From: Rhizobium sp.
GTDB lineage: Bacteria > Pseudomonadota > Alphaproteobacteria > Rhizobiales > Rhizobiaceae
DNA: 64,000 nt
Direction of reading: 5' to 3'
Assembly (NCBI GenBank): GCA_019739215.1
Contig: JAHHDR010000013.1
Coordinates: forward strand, 51,553 to 115,552
The number at the start of each line of letters is the position of its first letter. Within the stretch, counting starts at the first letter, position 1. The translations under genes were made by a program, and so were the position numbers. The notes below the pieces were generated by a model. That model was not told where the DNA came from and ran no database searches. It was given only the letters and a program-made list of their open reading frames with translations. This document shows positions 9,877 through 19,000 of this stretch, piece after piece.

Positions 9877-11292
9877 TCAGGATGCACGGGCCGGCGTCCA
9901 GGCCTGCGTTGCTTCGTCATGCAGGGCCCGCCCCTCCGCCAGATCGGCCAGATAGACCGAGCACCAGTTGAAAACATCGTTGCGGCGAAGCACGCTCATC
10001 ATATCACGCCACCGCTCCTGTCGCTCTTCCAGCGACATGCGCAGCGCGCGCGCGATGGAATCGCCCGTTCCCTCTATGTCATAGGGATTGACCAGCAGGG
10101 CAGCCGACAATTCGTGGGCGGCGCCGGCGAAGCGGGACAGGATCAGCACGCCGGGATCGTCCTCGTTCTGCGAGGCAACATATTCCTTGGCCACCAGGTT
10201 CATGCCGTCTCGAAGTGGGGTGACAAGCGCCGCTTTCGCTATGCGATAAAGCCCTGCCAGGCCCTGGCGGCTGAGCGATCTGTTGACATACCGGATCGGC
10301 ACCCAGTCGACCGTTCCCAAGCCACCGTTGACCCGGCCAGCCTGTTCCGCGAGGGCGCGTTGCATGGCGCCGTATTCCGGCACGTCGGAGCGAGACTTCG
10401 GCGTGACCTGCAGCAATGTCACGGTTCGCTGGATATCCGTATGCTTCGTCAGGAAACGCTCGAAGGCATCGATCCGCTGCGTGATGCCCTTGGAATAGTC
10501 CAGCCGGTCGACTCCGATGATCAGGTCTTTTCCACCCAGGCTCTCGGTCATGAGCTTGGCGATCGGCGAGATCGAGGCCCGCATCGCGATCCTCGCGAAC
10601 TTGTCGGTCTCGATGCCGATCGGATAGGACCGCGCCACGAAGCGGCGGCCCGCCATTTCGAAGTTCGTGTCGTCGATCCGGTGCCCGAGCGCCTGCCGGG
10701 TCACCGAGTCGGCGAAGTTCTCCCGGTCCGTGTCGGTCTGGAAGCCCACGACGTCATAGGAGGCAAGGTTGAGCAGGATCTCCTCGTAGACAGGCATGGC
10801 GTAGAAGACATCCGGCGCCGGCCAGGGGATGTGGAGGAAGAAGCCGATGCGATTGGTGACGCCGCGCTTGCGCAGTTCCGCCGCAAGCGGGATCAGGTGA
10901 TAGTCGTGCACCCAGATGATGTCGTCTTCGCGGATCTGCGGAAGGAGTTGGTCGGCGAAGAAGCGGTTGACTCGGAAATACCCGGCCATCTCCTTGCGGC
11001 CATATTCGGCAAGGTCGAGCCGATAGTGGCAGATCGGCCAGAGAACGCGATTGGCAAAGCCGCGATAATATTCATCGACATCGCGCTCCGTCAGATCCGT
11101 GAGCACATATTCGATATTTCCGACCTTGGACACCTGCAATCCGGCATCCTCGCTGATGTTTCCGGACCAGCCCAGCCACACACCGCCACGAGCCTCGAGC
11201 GCTGTCTGAAGAGCGACGGCCAGACCGCCAGCCTGGGCACCACTCTTGTCGGGAGTTGGCACCCTGTTCGAAACGACAATAAGTCTACCCAT
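9877..11292 (-). CDS. otsA: Alpha,alpha-trehalose-phosphate synthase (UDP-forming)
   Basis: A family GT20 glycosyltransferase that joins UDP-glucose and glucose 6-phosphate to make trehalose 6-phosphate, used in osmotic and desiccation tolerance. I place the start at 11292 ([14 protein letters not shown]), giving 471 residues; the frame extends to 11394 but the extra 34 residues do not look like otsA. Recognisable segments are [38 protein letters not shown] and [15 protein letters not shown]. The C-terminal part has no phosphatase domain, and no otsB is in the window. Confidence 0.95.
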   Translation of the reverse strand: MGRLIVVSNRVPTPDKSGAQAGGLAVALQTALEARGGVWLGWSGNISEDAGLQVSKVGNIEYVLTDLTERDVDEYYRGFANRVLWPICHYRLDLAEYGRKEMAGYFRVNRFFADQLLPQIREDDIIWVHDYHLIPLAAELRKRGVTNRIGFFLHIPWPAPDVFYAMPVYEEILLNLASYDVVGFQTDTDRENFADSVTRQALGHRIDDTNFEMAGRRFVARSYPIGIETDKFARIAMRASISPIAKLMTESLGGKDLIIGVDRLDYSKGITQRIDAFERFLTKHTDIQRTVTLLQVTPKSRSDVPEYGAMQRALAEQAGRVNGGLGTVDWVPIRYVNRSLSRQGLAGLYRIAKAALVTPLRDGMNLVAKEYVASQNEDDPGVLILSRFAGAAHELSAALLVNPYDIEGTGDSIARALRMSLEERQERWRDMMSVLRRNDVFNWCSVYLADLAEGRALHDEATQAWTPARAS

Positions 11293-11396
11293 AAAGCAAC
11301 ATACCCCTGTAATCCAAAAAAACGCCCGACGCGGCAAATAGTTCCCCGGGAGCGGTGGCACGCCCCGACGCGATGCGACGTGATTGAAACGCAATT

Positions 11397-11627
11397 CTAG
11401 GCTTGCGTGATGTCCAGCATCAGCTGGTTCATTGTCTCGACGAGGTCATCCGCCTCATCGAAGCTGAGGCCGAAAAGCATCTGGTCGTTCCAGATCGCCG
11501 GCATGCGCGTAACCTGGTCGACCACGCTGAACGTACCATCGTCCTCGCCAGCCATCACGAAACGCGGGCCGCCGCCGGTAAAGTCGAACAGATCTGAGTC
11601 GAGCCAGTTGAGCAGGCCTTCAGCCAT
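11397..11627 (-). CDS. Small conserved-looking hypothetical protein
   Basis: A 76-residue acidic reading frame starting MAEGLLNWLDSDLFDFTG, with an alternative start at 11660 that adds 11 residues. No signal peptide, membrane segment or known motif is visible. It lies upstream of otsA on the same strand, about 100 bp away, and has the composition of a real small protein. I do not recognise the family. Confidence 0.55.
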   Translation of the reverse strand: MAEGLLNWLDSDLFDFTGGGPRFVMAGEDDGTFSVVDQVTRMPAIWNDQMLFGLSFDEADDLVETMNQLMLDITQA

Positions 11628-11678
11628 GAGTATCCACAAAGTTGAGTGTGAGGCAGCCATACCTTAAAGTGGCACGGT

Positions 11679-12275
11679 TTGCAACGCAGCACGAAAAGTC
11701 AGCGGATCAGACCACCGATCAATATGGGAGGCAGTGCCTTGGGTGACAGTCATTTGCGCGATAAGCCGCCTGCCGCCATCGACGTGCTGGAGGACCTGCT
11801 GCAGCCGGGGCTGCGGCTCGTATTCTGCGGCACGGCCGCGGGCACGCGCTCGGCGCAGATCGGCGCCTATTACGCCGGCCGCGGCAACAAGTTCTGGCGC
11901 ACGATCCATGCGATCGGGCTGACGGACCGGCTGGTCGCGCCCGAGGACTGGCGCCTGCTTGCGCATCACGGCATCGGGTTCACGGATCTGGCGAAACATC
12001 ATTCCGGCATGGACATCGCGCTGCCGCCCGGCTGCTTCGATCCGGCGCGCCTCAGGACGGCAATCGAGACACACCGACCCGGAACGGTCGCCTTCAACGG
12101 CAAGGCCGCGGCGAAGGTCTTCTACGGACGCAAGGACGTCGGCTACGGTCGGCAGCCGGAGCCGATCGGTTCGACCATCCCATGGGTCCTTCCCTCGACA
12201 TCGGGCGCCGCCTCGGGCGCTTGGAGTATCGAACCGTGGCGTCAACTGGCGGAAGCGCTGGCCGACAGGCCCTGA
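11679..12275 (+). CDS. mug: Mug/TDG-like mismatch-specific DNA glycosylase with altered motif I
   Basis: The protein (198 residues from 11679, or 183 from ATG 11724) has the uracil-DNA-glycosylase fold signature of the TDG/Mug family: LRLVFCGTAAGTRSAQIGA followed by YYAGRGNKFWRTIHAIG, and later FTDLAKHHSGMD. Family members excise uracil or ethenocytosine opposite guanine. In E. coli Mug motif I is GINPG with a catalytic Asn; here it reads GTAAG, so that Asn is Ala. The C-terminal segment IPWVLPSTSGAASG matches the helix-intercalation loop. The fold is clear, while activity and substrate are uncertain. Confidence 0.8.
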   Translation: MQRSTKSQRIRPPINMGGSALGDSHLRDKPPAAIDVLEDLLQPGLRLVFCGTAAGTRSAQIGAYYAGRGNKFWRTIHAIGLTDRLVAPEDWRLLAHHGIGFTDLAKHHSGMDIALPPGCFDPARLRTAIETHRPGTVAFNGKAAAKVFYGRKDVGYGRQPEPIGSTIPWVLPSTSGAASGAWSIEPWRQLAEALADRP

Positions 12276-12439
12276 CGGCCATCCGGGCCCTGCGACCCGC
12301 ACAAACGCCTGACCGGCCTGGCGGCCCCTCACCCGGTTAGGTGATTTACACTTCTTGACGACGCACCCAACGTGCCGCCGGTATGCGAGGCGCAACCCGC
12401 ACCTCGCCGGCGATTGCAAATGACGTTGGGAAAACACGG

Positions 12440-12961
12440 ATGGCGAAGAAGAAAAAGGGTACCGACGGGCCGGACAGCTTTGTCGGAGGCAACAAGAACG
12501 ATACCTATTCCGGATTGGCCGGGCAGGATGTGATTTCCGGAATGGGCGGAAACGACAAGCTCAAGGGCGGCACCGAGAACGACTCGATACTCGGCGGCGA
12601 CGGCAACGACAAGATCTGGGGCGATGCCGGCTACGACTACATTTCCGGCGGCGCGGGCAAGGACACCCTCTGGGGCGGCACCGAGACCGACAGCTTCATC
12701 TTCCAGATCGGCGGCAAGTTCAGCGTCGGCAGCGAAATCGACATCATCAAGGATGTCGACACCGAGGGTGACGACATGGATCACATCCAGTTGCTGAGCA
12801 TCGACTTCACCAACCAGATTACCAGCCTCGACGACGTGATGAAGCACGTCAAGCAGGACGGAAAGGACGTGCGCATCGACTTCGGAAGCGGCGACATCCT
12901 CATTCTCGAGAAGACCCACAAGTCGGATCTGACGCCCGAACTTTTCATGTTCGACAGTTGA
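12440..12961 (+). CDS. RTX-repeat calcium-binding secreted protein
   Basis: From ATG 12440 the 173-residue protein starts MAKKKKGTDGPDSFVGG and carries about five nonapeptide repeats of the GGxGxDxLx type (for example GGDGNDKIWG, GGAGKDTLWGG). Such repeats bind calcium after export by type I secretion. The C-terminal third (FIFQIGGKFSVGSEIDIIKD to DLTPELFMFDS) resembles the uncleaved type I secretion signal region. No adjacent ABC/HlyD secretion genes are visible. The function outside the cell is unknown. A strong hairpin follows the stop. Confidence 0.85.
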   Translation: MAKKKKGTDGPDSFVGGNKNDTYSGLAGQDVISGMGGNDKLKGGTENDSILGGDGNDKIWGDAGYDYISGGAGKDTLWGGTETDSFIFQIGGKFSVGSEIDIIKDVDTEGDDMDHIQLLSIDFTNQITSLDDVMKHVKQDGKDVRIDFGSGDILILEKTHKSDLTPELFMFDS

Positions 12962-12989
12962 CCGCCCGGCCGGCCTCACACGCTGAAAA

Positions 12990-13014
12990 GGCGGGCCGCG
13001 CGATGCGGCCCGCC
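12990..13014. terminator. Bidirectional hairpin between convergent genes
   Basis: A perfect 10-bp stem (GGCGGGCCGC at 12990-12999 and GCGGCCCGCC at 13005-13014) with a five-base loop lies between the RTX gene and the convergent gene ending at 13021. There is no long T-run, so it may work as a transcription barrier in both directions or protect mRNA ends. Confidence 0.6.
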
Positions 13015-13020
13015 TCCCTG

Positions 13021-13455
13021 TTAGCGGAAATGCTCCGTGATCCAGGCGGCGATTTCGACCTGGGTCAACGTATCCTCGAAGACGCCGGAAAATTCGTTCT
13101 TGACGATTACGCGCCGGCGGTCACCCTCCTCTGCGACGAGGATTGCGCGCCGCGCGACATTGGTCTTGGGATCGGCCTCGATCAACACGCCGTAGAGGCG
13201 GATGGAGCCGAGATACTTCGGCACCTGCTCCAGCAGGGCAAGCAGATCATCGACATGTTCGACCTCGATCGAGTCCGCGAGCGACGTATAATGCGACCCA
13301 TCGACTTCCTCCCCGACGAACGTGCCGAGCATCTCGAGCATCTCGCCTTCGCCGCTGCCGGCGAGAAAGATCCTCGTGTCATGGTCCGGCCGGCGGATGC
13401 GGCCGAATTCCTTCACCCGGCTCTTTGTCGTCAGATCGATACTTCCAGCCTGCAT
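13021..13455 (-). CDS. Conserved-looking hypothetical protein
   Basis: A 144-residue soluble protein starting MQAGSIDLTTKSRVKEFGRI at 13455, chosen because AGGGG lies seven bases upstream. Readings to 13521 add residues without a ribosome-binding site. It is acidic and has an alpha/beta look (RIFLAGSGEGEMLEMLGTF, YLGSIRLYGVLIEADPKT). No catalytic motif, membrane segment or named domain is recognised. It is divergent from the TetR-type regulator gene, 160 bp away. Confidence 0.65.
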   Translation of the reverse strand: MQAGSIDLTTKSRVKEFGRIRRPDHDTRIFLAGSGEGEMLEMLGTFVGEEVDGSHYTSLADSIEVEHVDDLLALLEQVPKYLGSIRLYGVLIEADPKTNVARRAILVAEEGDRRRVIVKNEFSGVFEDTLTQVEIAAWITEHFR

Positions 13456-13615
13456 TTGGGTTCCCCTTGGTTTGTTTTTCGCCCTCATCCGGATTAAGCA
13501 GAGATTTCCTGCGATGGGCAAGCTTGTTTCTTGCCGCTGTTCTGCCTTAAGAGCCTAGCGATGAACGAGCCGGAACCGGCCGCCCGCAAAAGTCGCGATC
13601 AGGGGAAGTGCACGG

Positions 13616-14287
13616 ATGGAACACGAGAAGCGAGGGCGGACCTCGTCCGCTCCGGTGACACGCGCCAACGGCGACCTGACCAAGGAGAAAATCCTTGATG
13701 CAGCCGAGGAACTGTTCGGCGCCAAGACCTTCGATACGGTATCCTTGCGTGACATCACCAATCATGCCGGCGTGACACTCGCACTGGCGAGCTACCATTT
13801 CGGCACCAAGGACAACCTCTTCAGCGCGGTGGTGGCGCGCCGGGCGGATATCCTCAACCGGATGCGGATCGAGCGCTTCCAGGAACTCGACGCCGGCGGC
13901 GTGACGGAACTGGGCGCCTACCTCGATGCATTCCTCCGCCCCTTGCTGACGCAGGCGCTGTCGGGAGAGGCCGGATGGAAGTCCTATGTCGGGCTGATCT
14001 CCAAGGTCGCCATGACCAACCGCTGGAACGAACTCGTCCGCATGAACTTCGACGACACCGCGAACATGTACATGAAGAAGCTGCGGCTGATCCTGCCGCG
14101 CCATTCCGACGAAGAGCTCTACCGGGGTTTCGCCTTCACGCTCCAGCTCGGCCTTCAGGTCATCACCCAGAACCAGCGCGTCGATTCACTGTCGGACGGA
14201 CGCTATTCGGGCAGGGATCTCGCGGCCTCCTACGAGAAGGCCCTGCAGTTTGTCACCACCGGAATGCACGGCCTGGCGGGAAGCTGA
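13616..14287 (+). CDS. TetR/AcrR family transcriptional regulator
   Basis: A 223-residue regulator. After a short charged leader, residues about 20-65 form the helix-turn-helix: ILDAAEELFGAKTFDTVSL then RDITNHAGVTLALASYHFG. The C-terminal part should bind an effector and mediate dimerisation; it resembles the CerR/TetR C-terminal type. An AGGGG-like ribosome-binding site lies eight bases upstream of the ATG. Its 3' end abuts the end of the convergent ABC permease gene. The target is unknown; the divergent hypothetical gene is one candidate. Confidence 0.85.
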   Translation: MEHEKRGRTSSAPVTRANGDLTKEKILDAAEELFGAKTFDTVSLRDITNHAGVTLALASYHFGTKDNLFSAVVARRADILNRMRIERFQELDAGGVTELGAYLDAFLRPLLTQALSGEAGWKSYVGLISKVAMTNRWNELVRMNFDDTANMYMKKLRLILPRHSDEELYRGFAFTLQLGLQVITQNQRVDSLSDGRYSGRDLAASYEKALQFVTTGMHGLAGS

Positions 14288-15970
14288 CTACCGCCCCCTG
14301 TCGAGACTGCGGGACACCATGACCACGGGGATCAGTCCGGCCAGCACGATGATCAGCGCCGGAACAGCCGCATCGGCGACCTGGGCGCGCGAAGCATCCT
14401 CGTAGACCAGCGTTGCCAGCGTGTTGAAGTTGAAGGGCCTGAGCAGGATGGTCGCCGAGAGTTCCTTGATGGTCTCTATGAAGACCAGCAACGCCGCTGT
14501 CAGCACGGCGGGCCGCATCACCGGAATCAGGATGGTCCGGACCGTCTGCGGCCCTGTGCGGCCGAGGGCGCGGGCGGCGTGGTCGAGGCTGTGCGGCAGC
14601 TTCTGGAAACCGGCATCGACAGTGCTTTCGGCCATGGTCAGGAAGCGGGCGGTGAGCGCGAAGATGATGGCGAACATCGTGCCGGACATCAGCAGCCCGG
14701 GGGTCCAGCCTGTCCAGGCTCTTACGAAGGATGTCAGGGCATTGTCGAGACCGGCGAGCGGGATGAGAACGCCGATCGCCAGCACGGTTCCCGGCACCGC
14801 ATAGCCCAGCACCGCCGAACGCGCGGCGAACCCGGTCACGCGGCTGCGCCCGACGCGCGCCGAATACGCGATCATGAAGGCCAGCGTTACGGCGACCACC
14901 GCGGTGACAATCCCGACGATCACCGTGTTGCCGAGCGCCAGCGCCACCCGCGCGGTGAACAGGGCGTCGAGCCGCTTGATCGCGTAGCCGCCAAGGACGA
15001 AGGCGGGAACCAGGAACCCGGCGGCGACCGGCGCCAGGCAGAACAGCGTCGCGAACCACTTCACGGGACCCTTGAGCGCAAGCCGTGCCGCATCATGCAC
15101 CGCCGACGTCGTCTTGCCGCCCGCGTAACGCTGGCTGCGGCGCGCCCAGCGCTCGGTGACGACCAGCAGCAGGACGATGACCAGCATGACGCAGGCGATC
15201 TGGGCTGCGCCCGAGAGGCTGCCCCGGTTGAGCCATGTATCGTAGATGGAGAAGGTCAGCGTGCTGACGCCGAGATACTCAACCGCGCCGATGTCGTTCA
15301 GCGTTTCCATCATGACCAGCATCAGGCCTGCGACGATGGCCGGGCGCGCCATGGGCAGTTGCACCCTGAAGAAGACCCGGAGCGGCGAGGCGCCCAGCGT
15401 CCGCGCAACGTCCGCCGCTGCCCGCCCCTGCAGCAGGAACATCGAACGGCAGGCGAGATAGACATAGGGATAGAGCACCGAGCCCATCACCAGCGTGGCG
15501 CCACCCACCGACCGGATGTCCGGAAACCAGTAGTCGCTGGGGCGGGTGTAGCCGAAGATCGCCCGCACGGTCGTCTGCAGCGGACCGGTGAAATCGAAGA
15601 ACTCGCCCGCAGCATAGGCGGCAAGATAGGTCGGCATCGCCAGGGGAAGCACCAGCGCGACGGTCAGCACGCGTCGAAACGGGAATTCGAAGGCAACCGT
15701 CAGCCATGCCGCGACGATTCCCGTCACCGCCGTCGCCACCCCGATCAGCACAAGCAGCGTGCCGGTGCGCATCAGCGCCCGCGGGAGGATCGTGCCGGCG
15801 ACATGGGCCAAGTCGCCCGTCCCGCCGGTCAGCGCCAGCCAGACGATCGCGACGACCGGGGAGGCCACGATCATTGAGCAGACGATCACGGCCATCTGCA
15901 GCATCGGCGCATGCCGCCGCCGGAGCGGTCGACCGTCGGCCGGGATTCCTTGGCTGGCATTCATCGGCAA
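14288..15970 (-). CDS. Iron(III)-type ABC transporter permease, two fused membrane domains
   Basis: The 560-residue protein has about 12 membrane helices in two homologous halves, each with the permease EAA-like loop (AADVARTLGASPLRVFFRV near residue 185 and HAARALGRTGPQTVRTIL near 465). This layout matches FbpB/SfuB/ThiP permeases that move ferric iron or thiamine with a periplasmic binding protein and an ATPase. Neither partner gene is in the window, so this permease is an orphan here or its partners lie elsewhere. The substrate is inferred from the family; iron is more likely than thiamine because the halves are long and have the FbpB-like middle segment. Confidence 0.85.
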   Translation of the reverse strand: MPMNASQGIPADGRPLRRRHAPMLQMAVIVCSMIVASPVVAIVWLALTGGTGDLAHVAGTILPRALMRTGTLLVLIGVATAVTGIVAAWLTVAFEFPFRRVLTVALVLPLAMPTYLAAYAAGEFFDFTGPLQTTVRAIFGYTRPSDYWFPDIRSVGGATLVMGSVLYPYVYLACRSMFLLQGRAAADVARTLGASPLRVFFRVQLPMARPAIVAGLMLVMMETLNDIGAVEYLGVSTLTFSIYDTWLNRGSLSGAAQIACVMLVIVLLLVVTERWARRSQRYAGGKTTSAVHDAARLALKGPVKWFATLFCLAPVAAGFLVPAFVLGGYAIKRLDALFTARVALALGNTVIVGIVTAVVAVTLAFMIAYSARVGRSRVTGFAARSAVLGYAVPGTVLAIGVLIPLAGLDNALTSFVRAWTGWTPGLLMSGTMFAIIFALTARFLTMAESTVDAGFQKLPHSLDHAARALGRTGPQTVRTILIPVMRPAVLTAALLVFIETIKELSATILLRPFNFNTLATLVYEDASRAQVADAAVPALIIVLAGLIPVVMVSRSLDRGR

Positions 15971-16044
15971 ATTTCAGTTCCGGCTGCTGTTTCCGCCCGG
16001 ACTTCTAGAATCTTCCATGGCCGATGGGAAGGCCGGCACGGCGC

Positions 16045-19000
16045 CTAGTCCGCCAGGACGCGCTGCGGCGGAAAGGTGATCTCGACCAACGTGCCCTCGT
16101 TCGGCGCCGAGTGTATCGCGAAGGTTGCCCGGTTCGCCTCTGTCATCGCCCGAGTGAGCGGCAGGCCAAGGCCGGTGCCGTCGCCACGCTGACGCGTGCC
16201 TGAGGACACCTGCCCGAACGGCTTCATCGCCTGGTCGAGTTCGGACTTGGACATGCCGACCCCGGTATCGCGGATCCTGAGCGTCACAGAGCCCGACGAC
16301 TCGTAGGCCGTCGAGACGACGATCTGCCCGCCCGAGGGCGTATAGCGGATGGCATTGGCCAGGATGTTGAGGGCGATCTGCTTGATCGACCTGAGATCGG
16401 CGACCACATCCGGCACGGATTGCGAAAGCGAGGTTCGGATGATGACGCGCTGCGCATTGGCCTGCGGCTGGACCAGCGACACGGCTTCGGACACGCAGTC
16501 ATTGATGCCGACGGCGGCGAATTCCAGGTCCATCTCGCCCGCCTCGATCTTGGATATGTCGAGCAGGTCGTTGACGATGTCCAGCACGTGGCGGCCGGAC
16601 CGTCCGATATCGGCCGCATATTCGACATAGCGCGGATGGCCGGCCGGGCCGAAATGCTCGTTGGCGATCATGTCGGAGAATCCGATGATCGCATTGAGCG
16701 GTGTCCGGATCTCGTGGCTGACGCGGGCGAGAAAATCGCTCTTGTGCTGATTGGCGGTCTCTGCTGCGCGCTTGGCCGTGCGCAGTTCCTCCTCCGACCG
16801 CTTCCATTGCGTGATGTCGCGGATGACGGCGCAATACCGGTTTGAGCCAGGCAGGCGACCCATCGTCATGAACAGCGGCAGGAAGCCGCCGGACGCCTCG
16901 CGACCGATGACTTCGCGACCGTCATTGAGAACGCTGGCGACGCCATGCCCGGCGAGGCCCGCGAGATAGTCCTGCACCGACTTCTGGCTTTCATGGGCAA
17001 ACAGCATGGCGAAGGGCTTACCCTGCGTCTCGCGGTCGTCGAAATTGAACAGCGCCGCGGCCGAGCGGTTCATCGAGCGTATGCGCCCCTCGGTATCGAG
17101 CACGATCACGCCATCCGTCGCCGTCTCCAGGATGGAATGCAACTCGTCGACTTCCACCTGGAGCGCCGCCAGTCGAACGTCGACCTCGTCTTCGACGAGC
17201 GACACCGGCTCCGACGTCGGCGTCAGGAGCATGCCCGCAGCCGGCGTCAGCGCCAGCATAAGCGCGCCCGAGCCTTCATAGCGGACCGACTGCAGCCGTG
17301 CCGAAACCAGCACCTGCATGCCGTCCGCCCGGACGAGATACACGCCCGAATCCGGCCCCTCGCGACGAGTGATCAAGGCGTCGAGCCCTCCGGCCCGCTC
17401 GAGATCGGCGATCCGGTCATAGCCGGTCAGCCGGCGAAACTCGGCGTTTGCCTCGATGAGGTGATCGCCGGCATGGATCAGGATTGCCATCGGAACATGG
17501 TCGATGGTCTCGGCAGTCAGCCCTGTACCGGTGCCAAGATCCTCGAACAGGGTCTGCACCCCCTGCTCGTCCAGGCCGGCATCGTCCTGCTCATGCGGGC
17601 TGGAGCCATCGTCATACTGTTGCCCAACCGCATTGACCCCCATTTCGTCGCTGGAGGTGTTCTCCAAGATGTCCTGGCCCTGGAAGCCGTCGTCCTGCGC
17701 CAGATCTGCGTCAGCCTCTCCGGCGTCGCCCGAACGATCTTCCGTCGCAGGGAGGTCGCTGCCGGAATTCAGCACCTCGTCGTTGGGTCGTTTCCCGAAA
17801 GGCTCGAGCTGGCGCGCGATTTCCCTGAGAGCGGCCTGTTCGCTGGCGCTGAGGCCGTCCCGTGCATTTTTCGCTCGGCGTTCCTCGAGCTTGATGACCT
17901 TGTCGGAGAAGGATGCGAGTGGGTTCGACACGATGTCGAGAGCGGGCACCTCGCCGCGGAATTCATCCTGCACCGGCTCCTCGGCTTCCGCAACGACGGG
18001 ATCTTCCTCCAATTCGGGAGTGCCGGCCAGTTCCGATTCGGCCGTCATGCCGAGCCCGAAAGCGTTCGGATCCGTCTCGGCGTCGCCGACGCGGATGATG
18101 CCGAACCCTCTGAAGCCGTCGAACTCCCGGTTGCGGGAATAGGTGGGAAGCGCCGCGAGATCGACCGGCACGACGAGGTCCGTTCCCTCCACCGGCCACC
18201 GTACGGTGCGGCCGGACCATGTGTCCCGCTTGTCGAGCAGGTCTGCGATCTGTTGATCCGGGTCGAGTTCGTACAACGCGGCGAGACCGCGGAAGGACTG
18301 GCCGATGATGGCGCCCGAAATCGGGCCGACGGTCCGCGCGAACTCGCCGGATACCTCGGCGAACACCCCGTTGGCGTCGAGTTTCCAGACGAAGCGCACC
18401 GGCCGCCCACCGCGATCGAAATCGAATGCCACGTCCTCTGTCGCCACGCTTCCCTCGGCATCCGCTTCCGCGATGACCGGTTCAGGCTCTACAGTTTCGG
18501 GCTGCGCTAGTTCAGGCTGGGCAGGTTCGGCCTGAGAAAATTCGGATCGAGACCTGGTTTCCTCGTCGTCCGGCAGATGTTCGGCGTCCGGGATGCTGGT
18601 TTCCCCGAGTTCCTCGGGGACGTCGGACCAGGCGTCTGATGTCTCCGCCATGTCGGCGGCAAGCGACGGCGAATCGACATCTTCCACCGGCACATCGATG
18701 ACCTCGCTGGAAGAGAATGCGATGTCGGCGGCAAGTTCGGTCGCGTCGTCGCCATGGACCGGCAGTTCGCCGACAGCCGGGCCGTCGACCTGTTCGTCCG
18801 TGGCATCCGACTGTAAAGACTGCGTGTCCGCCGGAACCGGCGACACGCCCTCCGGGGTCTCCAGCGATCGGGCCGCGTCATCGAAGTCGTCAGCCGGTTC
18901 CACAGCGTTCCACGCCACGCCTTCATGCGTTTCGTCCGCCTCACCCGCTTCGTCCGCAGTCGAGGCAATATCGGCCGCCAGCTCGGTCGGCTGGTCGGCA

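Noticed and set aside
9439..11400. Plus-strand open frame of 653 codons
   Set aside because: Shadow of otsA and the DUF805 gene in high-GC DNA.
16945..18510. Plus-strand open frame of 521 codons
   Set aside because: Shadow of the PdhS-like kinase gene.
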